Source: [Clostridium] symbiosum (GTDB lineage Bacteria; Bacillota; Clostridia; Lachnospirales; Lachnospiraceae). From it: a DNA stretch of 60,132 nucleotides. The stretch covers positions 1 through 60,132 of the forward strand of contig JAETSN010000020.1 of assembly GCA_021769625.1 (NCBI GenBank), in the 5' to 3' direction. The notes under the pieces were generated by a model, which worked only from the letters and a program-made list of their open reading frames with translations, was not told where the DNA came from and made no database searches. The position numbers and the translations under genes are program-made. Shown here piece by piece: positions 23,830 through 32,994 of this stretch (positions are counted from its first letter, which is position 1; each line of letters starts with the position of its first letter).

Positions 23830-25590
23830 ATGACAAAACACAAAAAATTACTGCGCTTCACAAAAGCAGCCCTGACGCTGATGCTCACCGCAGCCATCAC
23901 GTTATCGAATACCGCCGTCGCCAACGCGGCGTCGCTGGGGATCGACGTGTCCAAGTATCAGGGCGCCATCAACTGGGGGGCGGTTCCCTCCTCCGGCGTC
24001 ACTTACGCCTTTATCAAAGTCGGCAGCACCAAGAGCGGCGTCGACCCCGCCTTTGCCGCCAACGTGATGGGCGCCCAGGCCGCGGGGATCAGAACCGGCG
24101 TGTATATCTATTCCTATGCCACCAGTGTGGAAGGCGCCATCAATGAAGCCAATCTGGTGCTGCAGTGGATCGAAGGATACAATATCAACTTCCCTGTGGC
24201 ATTTGATATCGAAGATAAAGTGCAGAAAGGCCTTGACGCCAACACAGTTACCGCCATGTGCAATGCTTTCTGTGACGTGATCGCGGCGGCGGGCTACCAT
24301 CCGATCGTGTATACCGGCGCCAACTTCTACCGCAGCCATATGACGCCGGCACTGCGCTACGATATCTGGATCGCCCAGTATGCCAGCGCCTGCGAGATCC
24401 CGGGACATTCCATCTGGCAGGCATCCTATCAGGGTTCCGTTGCGGGCATCGCGGGCAACGTAGACATCAACTACATGTACAAGGATTATCACAACATGAT
24501 CATCCCCGTCGGTTTTGCCCAGCGAGATGGCTTCACCTACTTCTATAATAATTACCGCATCCAGTTCGGCTGGGTGGATTTTAATGGCGCCCGCTACCAT
24601 ATGGATGCCCTGGGCCACATGAACACCGACTGGTTTACGGACGAGACCGGCACCTACTACCTTGCCGCCGACGGCCATGCCCTGATCGGACAAAACCAGG
24701 TGGGACAGGACCGCTACTACTTTAACGAACTGGGGCAGATCCAGAGCGGCTGGATCACCGTCGCTGACAACCAGTACTATTACGACGGAAACAACGGCTG
24801 CCGCATGGTGACCGGCTGGTACAACGATGAAACGGGCAGACATTACCTGTTCCCCGCGGACGGCCATCTCGTAAAGGGCAGCATCAACATCGACAACAAG
24901 GACTACCTGTTCAGTGCGGAGGGCAGCATGCTGACCGACTGGCAGACTGTAAACGGCCTGAAATACTACTACAACCCGGCTGACGGCGCTATGGTAAGGG
25001 GCTGGCTCGGCGACATCACAAACCGCTGTTATCTCTCCCCTGTGGACGGCCATATGGTGACCGGTTACCAGAATATCGAGAACGCAAACTATTACTTCAA
25101 TGAGGACGGCATCATGCAGACAGGCATGGTAAAGATCGGTGACGGTACCTTCTACTTTGACCCGAACACCGGCAAGCAGCAGATGGGCTTTATCGGCGAT
25201 ATGACGAACCGCTACTACTTCAACACGGCGGACGGACGCATGATGACCGGCTTACAGACCATAGACGGCCAGACCTACTATTTCGACCAGAACGGCAAAA
25301 TGCTGACCGGCTGGCAGAACATAGGCGGCGCGAACTTCTACTTCAATCCCGCCGACGGCGCTATGCTGAAGGGCCTGATCGCAGGACCCGACGGTGTATA
25401 CGGCACTTCCGAGACGGACGGCCATCAGCTCATAAACGAAGCTGCGGTGATCGCCGGCGTGCCCAGATGTTTCGACGCGAACGGACGACTGGTAGCGAAC
25501 GCGCCTTACACCATCGGTGCCGCTGTTTATATCTGCGACGCAAACGGTGTAGCAGCCCTTGCAACACCTGCTCCCGCAGCGCAGCAGTAA
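23830..25590 (+). CDS. Secreted GH25 lysozyme with cell-wall-binding repeats
   Basis: A signal peptide (MTKHKKLLRFTKAALTLMLTAAI..., ending near ANAAS) precedes a GH25 muramidase domain of about 190 residues, starting LGIDVSKYQGAINW and containing the catalytic D-x-E in FPVAFDIEDK. It cleaves peptidoglycan. About 13 choline-binding-type repeats of about 20 residues follow (GWITVADNQYYYDGN, GLQTIDGQTYYFDQNGKM and others). The C-terminal 60 residues are a less regular extension ending APAAQQ. The start is uncertain: no clear ribosome binding site precedes either ATG (23818 or 23830). Its high GC and strand differ from the flanking genes. Confidence 0.88.
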   Translation: MTKHKKLLRFTKAALTLMLTAAITLSNTAVANAASLGIDVSKYQGAINWGAVPSSGVTYAFIKVGSTKSGVDPAFAANVMGAQAAGIRTGVYIYSYATSVEGAINEANLVLQWIEGYNINFPVAFDIEDKVQKGLDANTVTAMCNAFCDVIAAAGYHPIVYTGANFYRSHMTPALRYDIWIAQYASACEIPGHSIWQASYQGSVAGIAGNVDINYMYKDYHNMIIPVGFAQRDGFTYFYNNYRIQFGWVDFNGARYHMDALGHMNTDWFTDETGTYYLAADGHALIGQNQVGQDRYYFNELGQIQSGWITVADNQYYYDGNNGCRMVTGWYNDETGRHYLFPADGHLVKGSINIDNKDYLFSAEGSMLTDWQTVNGLKYYYNPADGAMVRGWLGDITNRCYLSPVDGHMVTGYQNIENANYYFNEDGIMQTGMVKIGDGTFYFDPNTGKQQMGFIGDMTNRYYFNTADGRMMTGLQTIDGQTYYFDQNGKMLTGWQNIGGANFYFNPADGAMLKGLIAGPDGVYGTSETDGHQLINEAAVIAGVPRCFDANGRLVANAPYTIGAAVYICDANGVAALATPAPAAQQ

Positions 25591-25601
25591 TGTAATACAA
25601 C

Positions 25602-25633
25602 GAAAGCCGCGAGGTTCCCGCCCCGCGGCTTTC
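25602..25633 (+). terminator. Terminator after the lysozyme gene
   Basis: GAAAGCCGCG and CGCGGCTTTC pair perfectly around a 12-base loop, 11 bases after the lysozyme stop codon. A moderate T-rich tail (TGGATTTTTAT) follows. Confidence 0.8.
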
Positions 25634-25723
25634 CTGGATTTTTATCGGTATTCGAAAAGTATACGCAAAGACTTTTCGGCGGAAAATCCAAACATACAAC
25701 TTTTGAGACAGGAGGAAATTTCC

Positions 25724-26425
25724 TTGCGGTTAGAAGAATTATGGGCAAAATATGATTCCTACGATCAATTCAATTATTCGATCTTGCCGGAAGAATTAAA
25801 GGAAAAAGGAACCGTTGTCAGATACCGCCCAAACGAAGTGATCATTGCTCAGGGAGATTTCCCCCGCTATATATTCTTTATCATGGAAGGACTTGCTTTC
25901 GGCACCCGCAACTATCATGACGGAAACAACTACCGCTACTTTACGCTGACTCCTTCCACCGGATCGATCGGGCTTCTGGAAGTCGCCGCCCGAAAGCCGC
26001 GGGCTGTCGCCACGGTGATCGCCGCCACAGAGATGAAAATGTTAAAACTGGATTCCGCCATCGCCTATGAATATTTGATGACACATACAGAAATGCTCTG
26101 GAATTGTATTTATATTGTGGCAGACGACCTGTACCAGCGTTCCGGAAACGATGGTTTTCTATACTATAAAAGAGGGCTCGACCGGGTGCGGTACTATCTG
26201 GTGCAGTATTATCTCCTGCACCATCTCGAAGAAGATATTCTGGTGGTAGAACCGGATTATCAGGTACTTGCCAGCAACATCGGCCTCAGCGTCCGCACCG
26301 TAGTCCGCTGTGTCCAGAAATTAAAACAACTGGATGAGATCACCTCCTGCCGCCGAAAACTCACGATCTCCCCGGAGCAGCACGCCCGCAGCATGTCCAA
26401 AATACAACCGCTTCTGCCCTCCTGA
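25724..26425 (+). CDS. Crp/Fnr-family transcriptional regulator
   Basis: An N-terminal cyclic-nucleotide-binding-type beta roll (IIAQGDFPRYIFFIMEGLAFG...TPSTGSIGLLEVAARKPRAVATV) is joined through a long helix to a C-terminal winged helix with recognition segment ASNIGLSVRTVVRCVQKL. No cysteine cluster for an Fnr-type iron-sulfur centre is present at the N-terminus. The start is a TTG eight bases after AGGAGG; the longer frame from 25559 runs through the lysozyme terminator and is not credible. Its targets are not visible; the neighbours are a lysozyme gene and the convergent yjjW. Confidence 0.8.
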   Translation: MRLEELWAKYDSYDQFNYSILPEELKEKGTVVRYRPNEVIIAQGDFPRYIFFIMEGLAFGTRNYHDGNNYRYFTLTPSTGSIGLLEVAARKPRAVATVIAATEMKMLKLDSAIAYEYLMTHTEMLWNCIYIVADDLYQRSGNDGFLYYKRGLDRVRYYLVQYYLLHHLEEDILVVEPDYQVLASNIGLSVRTVVRCVQKLKQLDEITSCRRKLTISPEQHARSMSKIQPLLPS

Positions 26426-26537
26426 AAGGTTGCGGGGCCATATTCCTGCGAGCGATGAGCCAGTTGCCGCGCTTGTGTGGACTTTTGGCGAATACCTCGA
26501 GAGTTAATGCCCCGTCGCTTAGGCGGGATTATCAGCT

Positions 26538-27566
26538 CTATGTGATAATGATCTCCTTTACCCCGTTTTCCTTCGCCAGCTCACGGAGCGCCTCCATCTC
26601 TTCATCCGAAGGCTCCTGTATATTCTGATATTCTTTTCTGACCCCGTAATGACGGAATTTGATCAGCTTATACCGCACCTCGGGATAAGCCGCGATCAGG
26701 CTGCTGCCGAGTTCCACCGTCCGGCGGTTGTCCACCACCCCCGGCACCACCACGGTGCGTATCTCATAGAGTTTTCCCATCTCCGCCATCCGCCGGATAT
26801 TCTCAACAGGATTATAAAGCCCCATACCGGTCAGCTTCCGGTGATCCTCCTCGCTTCCCGCCTTCAGATCGATCATCGTCTTATCCGTCACCCGCAGAAA
26901 GTCCTGTTTATCCCACAGCGGAACCTGTCCGTTGGTATCCGCATAGGTGGTCTTCCCCTCTCTCTTCACCAGTCCGTAGAGCTCCGTCAGAAAATCCAGA
27001 TGCATCGTGCACTCCCCGCCCGACGTCGTGATCCCGTTGATAAACGGAAAATAGGGCAGAATCTCCTCCATCACTTCCTCCGCCGTCAGATTCCTGATCT
27101 TCGGGGAGGCATTATTCCTGCACGTCTTGATGCAGGTATCGCAGTTACAGCACTTCGTGATATCATATGCTACATGGCGTTTTCTTCCCGCTCCCCCTGC
27201 TCCCATATCGTCTTTCTTTCCGCTCTCTGATTTCAGCATTTCCGCTGGATTCATCTCATCCTCCGGTCCCGATGCCTCCGCAGAATGCATCCCGCTTTCC
27301 CGCATCGGTACTTCCGCATGACTCACCCCGGCTGTCTTGCAGCCGCCCGGGCCCTCGTCTTCATCCACAAGTTCCAGCGCCCCCGCAGGGCACGCCTCCA
27401 CGCATGCCCCGCAGGCTGTGCAATGATGGATCGTCTCCGGATTGTGACAGTACCAGCAGTTCTGGTTGCACCCCTGCAAAAAGATCGCCGTCCTGTTCCC
27501 GAAACCGTCCACCGCACTGAACGATATGATCTTATTGACCGGAGCCGTTATTTTTGTTTTCCCCAT
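26538..27566 (-). CDS. yjjW: YjjW-family glycyl-radical-enzyme activase
   Basis: Radical SAM enzyme expected to install the glycyl radical on the YjjI protein encoded just upstream. The SAM-cluster motif is CNQNCWYC, and a ferredoxin-type insert is present with HCTACGACVEACPAG and CCNCDTCIKTC for two more 4Fe-4S clusters. The core continues with TTSGGECTMHLDFL and ADTNGQVPLWD. Between the two ferredoxin motifs is a charged segment of about 65 residues containing three 36-base repeat units (27211-27318), not part of the usual fold. The start follows GGAGAG. The 112-base gap to the convergent Crp gene contains GCGGGGC/GCCCCG and other short inverted repeats. Confidence 0.85.
   Translation of the reverse strand: MGKTKITAPVNKIISFSAVDGFGNRTAIFLQGCNQNCWYCHNPETIHHCTACGACVEACPAGALELVDEDEGPGGCKTAGVSHAEVPMRESGMHSAEASGPEDEMNPAEMLKSESGKKDDMGAGGAGRKRHVAYDITKCCNCDTCIKTCRNNASPKIRNLTAEEVMEEILPYFPFINGITTSGGECTMHLDFLTELYGLVKREGKTTYADTNGQVPLWDKQDFLRVTDKTMIDLKAGSEEDHRKLTGMGLYNPVENIRRMAEMGKLYEIRTVVVPGVVDNRRTVELGSSLIAAYPEVRYKLIKFRHYGVRKEYQNIQEPSDEEMEALRELAKENGVKEIIIT
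27211..27318 (-). repeat. 36-bp tandem repeat inside yjjW
   Basis: Three units (27211-27246, 27247-27282, 27283-27318), all ending TCCGCT or TCCGCA on the plus strand. They code for 12-residue units such as HSAEASGPEDEM and NPAEMLKSESGK between the two ferredoxin motifs. The unit size equals that of the repeat in vanT. Confidence 0.8.
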
Positions 27567-27595
27567 CCTCTCTCTCCTCCAACAAAGCTGTTAAA

Positions 27596-27668
27596 ACCAA
27601 CGCCTACACACTCGCGCGCAGTCTTATGCTAACCAACGCCTGCACGCTCCGCGCGCAGTCTTATGCTA
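27596..27668. repeat. Two 36/37-bp direct repeats between yjjI and yjjW
   Basis: ACCAACGCCT followed by GCGCGCAGTCTTATGCTA occurs twice in tandem (27596-27631 and 27632-27668) with three substitutions and one inserted base. They sit just after the terminator hairpin and before the yjjW start. Confidence 0.75.
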
Positions 27669-27675
27669 ACCTGAA

Positions 27676-27716
27676 AAGTCAGCCCGGATCTCTCATCGTT
27701 CCATCCGGGCTGACAC
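27676..27716 (-). terminator. Hairpin between yjjI and yjjW
   Basis: GTCAGCCCGGAT and ATCCGGGCTGAC form a 12-bp perfect stem followed by TTTTC on the minus strand. It should reduce transcription from yjjI into yjjW. Confidence 0.7.
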
Positions 27717-27732
27717 TTTATATTTTATCCGA

Positions 27733-29238
27733 TCATTCCGACGTCTCTTCCCCACGCACCTTCCGATCCAACAGATGCAGATTTCTCTGCACCTCCGACC
27801 CGTTCACGGTCGCCTCGTTCAGCGTCGCCTTATTGTTCCGGAATGCCTCAATATCCGATCTTTTCACCAGATACCCGGTCACCCTGACCAGATCCGAATC
27901 GCTGCCGTAGAAGGACAGATATCTCGCCCCCGACCGGAAGGCGCCCTTCATGATATCCGCCAGATACTGGGGATTGCGCTTCACCGTCTCCTCAAAGGGG
28001 AACAGCTCGCCGCAGCCCGCGTCACAGTCCCGGTGCATCCGGATAAAGTTCATGATCTGGAACGGCAGATCCGGTTCCTCTCCGATGGGGATCCTTCCCC
28101 CCGGCGTACTGCCGGAATCTTCCATCACGCCGACCTGGGCATGCAGCCCGTACTTTCCGAAAGGACAGGGGCGTTTGTCGATCTCCTCCTTGATGCGCCG
28201 CATGATCTTCTCGCCGAGATCGTCCGCTTCCTTCCCTCTCCCGAAACGCTCCTCCGGCCTTTCGAGTCCCAGCACGCCGTTGACGCACTCCGCCAGCCCC
28301 ACAAAGCCGAACATGCCGATCATATAATCTTTCTCTTTTTTGATCAGCCCCTCGTCATAGAGGAACGTATTTTCATAATAATGGCACTCATTTACAATAA
28401 AATCCACACGGCTGTCAATGGCGTCGCAGACCGCTGTCACCGCATCCGGTATCACCCTCTCGAGAAGATCCTCCGGGCTCTTCGCCAGTTCCGGCAGCTT
28501 ATGCATATTCAGCCGCACCAAAGTCAGCCCGCAACCGCCGATGGGCAGCACATTATAGCAGCTCACCACCGCGTAATCTCCCATATCCTTCCGGTACAGC
28601 GCATCGTTGGCAAAACTGGGCTTTGCCGCCGTCACCGCCGTCTCGAACGCCGCCAGCAGATAATCGTCCGGCGTATCCTCCCGGTACAGCAGCGTCATAT
28701 TCGGACAGGGCCGCTGCATCTCGGCTGTCAGCTTCAGGATGATCCGCCCGGCTCTTGAGTCCTTCGGTCCCAGGTTGGCATGGCAGAAAGCGTTGGAGAT
28801 CGTCCGGTCCACATGGGTGAGCAGGAAGCGGATCGCTTTCTCCGCCTCCTTTTCGTCCGTAACAAAAGGCTCCAGCAGTTCGTCCAGACAGCCGATATAG
28901 ACAGGCAGGCCGCCGTCCGCCGGAATATTATGATACAGACATAACAGATTGCCCACCGCATCCCAGATATCCTTCGGCGGCTCCAACATCAGAAATTTAC
29001 TGCCCTGCCTCATGAACAGTTCATAATCCGGCACACAGTAGCGGGTGCGGTAGGGCGACTTCCCCTCAAACATATCCATGATCGCCCCGTTCGCGAAATA
29101 TTCTTTGGATTTTTCGGTATACTGCACCAACTCCACCGAATTCTCCGCGATCTTCGCCATATCCTTCAACCGCTGCCTGAACGTGACTCTCGGATTCTTG
29201 ATCGTGTATAAAATATCCTGTGTCATATCATTTGTCAT
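27733..29238 (-). CDS. yjjI: YjjI-family glycyl radical enzyme
   Basis: Member of the glycyl radical enzyme superfamily, 501 residues, the length of the YjjI (DUF3029) group and shorter than pyruvate formate-lyase. The reaction of this group is not known to me. Group signs are YCVPDYELFMRQGSKFL near residue 68, LPIGGCGLTLVRLNM, and FPFEETVKRNPQYLADIMKGAFRSGARYLSFYGSD near the end. The glycyl radical site should be VRVTGYLV at about residue 457. Starts nine bases after GAGG. Its activase follows, separated by a terminator and two direct repeats, so the pair may not be strictly cotranscribed. Confidence 0.88.
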   Translation of the reverse strand: MTNDMTQDILYTIKNPRVTFRQRLKDMAKIAENSVELVQYTEKSKEYFANGAIMDMFEGKSPYRTRYCVPDYELFMRQGSKFLMLEPPKDIWDAVGNLLCLYHNIPADGGLPVYIGCLDELLEPFVTDEKEAEKAIRFLLTHVDRTISNAFCHANLGPKDSRAGRIILKLTAEMQRPCPNMTLLYREDTPDDYLLAAFETAVTAAKPSFANDALYRKDMGDYAVVSCYNVLPIGGCGLTLVRLNMHKLPELAKSPEDLLERVIPDAVTAVCDAIDSRVDFIVNECHYYENTFLYDEGLIKKEKDYMIGMFGFVGLAECVNGVLGLERPEERFGRGKEADDLGEKIMRRIKEEIDKRPCPFGKYGLHAQVGVMEDSGSTPGGRIPIGEEPDLPFQIMNFIRMHRDCDAGCGELFPFEETVKRNPQYLADIMKGAFRSGARYLSFYGSDSDLVRVTGYLVKRSDIEAFRNNKATLNEATVNGSEVQRNLHLLDRKVRGEETSE

Positions 29239-29299
29239 GATATCCTACCTCTTTCTCTTCTTTTCTCTTACATCAATTCCTTTGCAAATGTCTTGATAT

Positions 29300-29463
29300 T
29301 CAGTTAAAACCAATAACCAGCCGGGAGGAAAATCAAATCCTCAAGGAGCCCCTGCAGCAACGTCGGCACTTGGCGAGGTCCCTCACGAGCCTAGTACCGC
29401 TACGTTGCAGCCCGGAGCGCGAGCGTGGCGACGGAGGATTTGATTTTTCTCCCGGCGTCCGCT
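29300..29463 (+). repeat. Structured intergenic element, copy 3
   Basis: Complete element. Terminal arms 29321-29342 and 29434-29455 form 21 Watson-Crick pairs and one G-U. The second helix is GCAACGT/ACGTTGC, where other copies have AAAAAGCGT/ACGCTTTTT. It fills the gap between the permease stop codon and yjjI. Confidence 0.85.
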
Positions 29464-29471
29464 TCCTTTTT

Positions 29472-30389
29472 CTAAGCATTCTTATTCTTTTTATAAGCAC
29501 GAATGGAGAAAATAGCCAGCCCCGCCAGTGTCGCGCAGTAAGGGATCGTCTTCACCAGATCCGAAGGCCACCCCAGCGTCGCCACCGCGTTGGAAAGGGC
29601 GTCCGCCACGCCGAACAGCAGGGATGTCGCCGCCGTCCCCAGAGGGTGCTGCATTCCCATAGCCTCAGCCGCCAACGCGATCCAGCCACGGCCGCTGATC
29701 ATATCCCTGGAGAACCACGACACATATCCCATGGACATGAACGCGCCGCCGAAACCGCACATCAGCCCGCTCAGCAGCAGGGCGATGGTCTGCGTTTTGA
29801 TCACGCTGATCCCCACAGAATCCGCCGCTTCCTTTTTCTCACCCACTGCCCGCAGATGATACCCCAGCGGCGTTTTCTTCAGCAGGTACCACGTAAAGAT
29901 CACCGCCAGCACCGCCACGTAAGTCAACACATTATGTCCCGATATCACAGGCCCCAGGATCGGGATCTCTCCGATCAGCGGGATGTTCACATTGGGCAGC
30001 ACCTTGCTCGCTAAAGAGACGCTGGTTCCCTTGTCATGCGCCACCAGATACAGAAAGAAGATCGTTCCGCCGCTGGCAAGGCTGTTGATCGCGATACCGC
30101 CCAAAATAATATTGGTCTTGTAGTACAGTGTAAAAAACGCCATCACTGCCGCTGCCGCCACCGCAAACAAAACGGCAAACAGAAGTCCCATCAGCGCACT
30201 GTTAAACACATAACTGAAATACATGCCCGCAAAGGCCGCGATCAGCATCATACCTTCCAGCGCAATGTTCGGCACGCCCGCCACATCCGATAAGACGGCA
30301 CCCATCGATGCAAAGAGCAGGGGTGTAGTCACGCGGAAAATAGAATAAAAGAAATCACTTGTAAAGATCAGTTTCATAAATGCGTTCAT
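29472..30389 (-). CDS. Nucleoside ABC transporter permease (second)
   Basis: Integral membrane protein with about nine helices in the branched-chain-type permease family (RbsC/LivM-like), matching the second permease of BMP-type nucleoside transporters. Signature stretch: SDVAGVPNIALEGMMLIAAFAGMYFSY. It lies last in the order lipoprotein, ATPase, permease, permease. Its start overlaps the stop codon of the first permease (ATGA), after AAGGGGGAG, so the longer frame is not used. Confidence 0.88.
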   Translation of the reverse strand: MNAFMKLIFTSDFFYSIFRVTTPLLFASMGAVLSDVAGVPNIALEGMMLIAAFAGMYFSYVFNSALMGLLFAVLFAVAAAAVMAFFTLYYKTNIILGGIAINSLASGGTIFFLYLVAHDKGTSVSLASKVLPNVNIPLIGEIPILGPVISGHNVLTYVAVLAVIFTWYLLKKTPLGYHLRAVGEKKEAADSVGISVIKTQTIALLLSGLMCGFGGAFMSMGYVSWFSRDMISGRGWIALAAEAMGMQHPLGTAATSLLFGVADALSNAVATLGWPSDLVKTIPYCATLAGLAIFSIRAYKKNKNA

Positions 30390-31429
30390 TTCTTCTCCCC
30401 CTTCTCGATCCAACGCTGTTTATATTTGTGCAGGAATCTCTCCGCCGAGATCAGCAGGATAATGATACTCTGCAAAATAGCGATCATCTCCGTCGGAATA
30501 TCCGAAGACCTGTTCACCAGATCGGCACCGACTCTCAGATAACTCACAAAGAAGGCAGCGCCTATCACGCCCAGGGGATTGTTGCCCGCCAGCATGGCGA
30601 TCATCGCCCCGTCAAAACCGTACCCCGGAAGAGCCGTCCACTCGAAACGCTTATGAAGCCCGATACACTCGATGATGCCGCCCGCGCCGGCGATGGCTCC
30701 CGCCACCATATGTACGATCAGAATCACTTTCGCCACATTGATGCCGGAGTAGGACGCAAACTTCGCGTTGTTGCCGGTCATCCTGATCTCATAACCCCAT
30801 TTGCTCTTGTACATAAAGAAGTATACCAGAACAGCACATGCGATCGCGATCAGAAAACCCACATGGATGCGTGTTCCCGGCACAATGTTTGCAAGCAGCG
30901 CCTTTTTCCTGTATTTATAGGACACTAAAGACGCCATGCCAGGATCGCGCAGCACGTTGTTCAGCAGATACAGCCCCACGCCCAACAGAATATTGTTCAT
31001 CATCAGGCTGGTCACCATCTCGTTGGCGCCGTATTTTGCCTTCAGGCCGCCAGGCACCATCATCACCACCATACCCGTCAGCGCGCCCACCACGATAGCC
31101 GCAAGAGGAGCAAACACCGATGGAAACTTCGGCCAGATCGCCACAAAAGACCCCACTGCGCCCGCTATAAAAAAGATACCTTCCCCGCCGAGATTGAACA
31201 GGTTCGCCTTGAACATCACCGCCATGGCAAGGCCGGAGAAAATAAGCGGCACCGCCGTCTCCACGATGTTCCCCAGATAACTGCCGGAGGAAAAGGGCAT
31301 CACCAAAAATACCTTTATGGATTCCACGGGCTGGTCGCTGACGATCAGGATGATGACAAACGCCACCAATATCGCCACCAGCATGGAAACCACAGTTCTT
31401 ATCATATTAAAAGAACGTTCTCTGCTCAT
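30386..31429 (-). CDS. Nucleoside ABC transporter permease (first)
   Basis: About nine membrane helices. Contains FKANLFNLGGEGIFFIAGAVGSFVAI and EMVTSLMMNNILL, characteristic of the BMP-type nucleoside permease partner. It overlaps the ATPase gene upstream by 4 bases and the second permease downstream, so the operon is tightly coupled. Imports nucleosides (purine nucleosides in best-studied relatives). Confidence 0.88.
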   Translation of the reverse strand: MSRERSFNMIRTVVSMLVAILVAFVIILIVSDQPVESIKVFLVMPFSSGSYLGNIVETAVPLIFSGLAMAVMFKANLFNLGGEGIFFIAGAVGSFVAIWPKFPSVFAPLAAIVVGALTGMVVMMVPGGLKAKYGANEMVTSLMMNNILLGVGLYLLNNVLRDPGMASLVSYKYRKKALLANIVPGTRIHVGFLIAIACAVLVYFFMYKSKWGYEIRMTGNNAKFASYSGINVAKVILIVHMVAGAIAGAGGIIECIGLHKRFEWTALPGYGFDGAMIAMLAGNNPLGVIGAAFFVSYLRVGADLVNRSSDIPTEMIAILQSIIILLISAERFLHKYKQRWIEKGEKK

Positions 31430-32976
31430 TGCATCGCCCTCCTTATCTGTTCCTCATCATGGCGTTCGAGCCCCAACATAAACAGGCCCAGTTTCTCCTC
31501 GTTGAGCCCCTCCGTCTCCTCGAAGAAAGCCACGATCTCACCCTCGTACATGACCGCGACAACATCGGAAAGCTTCAATACCTCGCTCAGATCCGCGGAA
31601 ACCAGCAGGACCGCGCATCCCTCATCCCGAAGCTCCATGATCTTCTTATGGATGATGTGTGCCGCGCCCACATCCACGCCCCTGGTGGGCTGCTCCGCGA
31701 TCAGCACTTTCGGCTCATGGCTGCACTCTCTTGCCACCACCACCTTCTGCATGTTTCCGCCGGAGAGCATCCCCACCGGATGTTTCCCGCCGGAACAGCG
31801 GATCTCATAACTCTCTATATTCTTTTTCGCAAACTCCGCGATCTTCTTATAATTCAACAGGGCTTTACTGCAGAACTCTTTCGTACTGTAGCGGTTGGAG
31901 ATCATGTTCTCCTCGATGGACTCATGTCCCGCGATCCCCTGCTCGATACGATCCTCCGGCACATAGCCGAACTGCATTTTGCGGATATCCTGTATGCTCA
32001 GCTTCTTCACGGATTCCCCGTTCAGACGGATATCCCCCTCCTTCAGCCCGCGTTTTTTTGTCATCAGGTCGATCAGTTCCACCTGACCGTTCCCCTGCAC
32101 GCCGGCGATCCCGAAGACCATGCCCCGGCGCACGCTGAAGCTGAAATCCTTCAGCACCTGCACGCCGTTTTTATCGGTGTAGGATACCCTGTCCACGGCG
32201 ATCCCCTCGTCGCCCTTTTTGCAGGGCGTCCGGGTGATGGAGGTATCCATCTCACAGCCCATGATCATGCTGGAGATCTCCTTTTCCGTCACATCCGCCG
32301 TGTTGCGGCAGCCGACGGTCTTTCCCGCCCTCATCACCGTGATCCTGTCGGAAATCTTTTTGATCTCCGGGATCTTGTGGGAAATAAAAACGATCGTATG
32401 CCCCTGCTGTTTTAAATTGGTCAGCTCATCAAAAAGCTGGTCCGTCTCCTGGGGCGTCAGCACTGCGGTAGGCTCATCCAGGATCAGGATCTCCGCACCT
32501 CTTGCCAGCGCCTTTAAGATCTCTATCTTCTGCTTGATCCCCACCGGAAGCGTCCTTGTGACAGCTTTCGCATCCACCTCCAGATTGTACTTCTTACTGA
32601 TCTCCTCCGTAAAACGTACCGCTTCCTCCTCATTGACCGAAAATCCTTTTTTGGGTTCCATGCCAAGAATGATATTCTGCGCCGCGGTAAAGGATTCCAC
32701 CAGCATGAAATGCTGGTGGACCATCCCGATACCGTGGGCGATCGCGTCCTTGGATGACGAGAACCTGACAGGCTCCCCCCTTAAAGTTACCGTGCCGGAA
32801 GACGGCGCTTCCATGCCGAAAAGGATTTTCATCAAAGTGGATTTCCCCGCGCCGTTCTCTCCCACCAGCGCGTGGACTTCCCCCTTTTTCAGATTAAAGT
32901 TTACAGCCTCATTGGCAACGATGCCGTTGCTGTAAATCTTGGCTATATCTTTCATCTCTAAGAGATAGTTTTCCAT
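31426..32976 (-). CDS. Nucleoside ABC transporter ATPase, double domain
   Basis: A 516-residue tandem ATP-binding protein as in sugar and nucleoside importers. The first half has Walker A GENGAGKST, Q-loop MVHQHFMLVESF and Walker B LILDEPTAVLTPQE; its signature is replaced by RTLPVGIKQKIEIL. The second half has GVQGNGQVELIDL (degenerate Walker A), signature MLSGGNMQKVVVAREC and Walker B LIAEQPTRGVD. One degenerate site is normal for this family. It follows the BMP lipoprotein gene by 18 bases. Confidence 0.9.
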   Translation of the reverse strand: MENYLLEMKDIAKIYSNGIVANEAVNFNLKKGEVHALVGENGAGKSTLMKILFGMEAPSSGTVTLRGEPVRFSSSKDAIAHGIGMVHQHFMLVESFTAAQNIILGMEPKKGFSVNEEEAVRFTEEISKKYNLEVDAKAVTRTLPVGIKQKIEILKALARGAEILILDEPTAVLTPQETDQLFDELTNLKQQGHTIVFISHKIPEIKKISDRITVMRAGKTVGCRNTADVTEKEISSMIMGCEMDTSITRTPCKKGDEGIAVDRVSYTDKNGVQVLKDFSFSVRRGMVFGIAGVQGNGQVELIDLMTKKRGLKEGDIRLNGESVKKLSIQDIRKMQFGYVPEDRIEQGIAGHESIEENMISNRYSTKEFCSKALLNYKKIAEFAKKNIESYEIRCSGGKHPVGMLSGGNMQKVVVARECSHEPKVLIAEQPTRGVDVGAAHIIHKKIMELRDEGCAVLLVSADLSEVLKLSDVVAVMYEGEIVAFFEETEGLNEEKLGLFMLGLERHDEEQIRRAMQ

Positions 32977-32994
32977 CAGGTCCCCCTCCGTAAT

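Noticed and set aside
23902-25053. Long minus-strand frame (383 codons) opposite the lysozyme gene
   Set aside because: Shadow of the high-GC lysozyme repeats; its His/Val/Gly-rich composition follows from the repeat codons on the other strand.
26426-26537. Possible small RNA between the Crp-type gene and yjjW
   Set aside because: Several short inverted repeats (GCGGGGC/GCCCCG) occur, but no consistent fold, promoter or second copy was seen.
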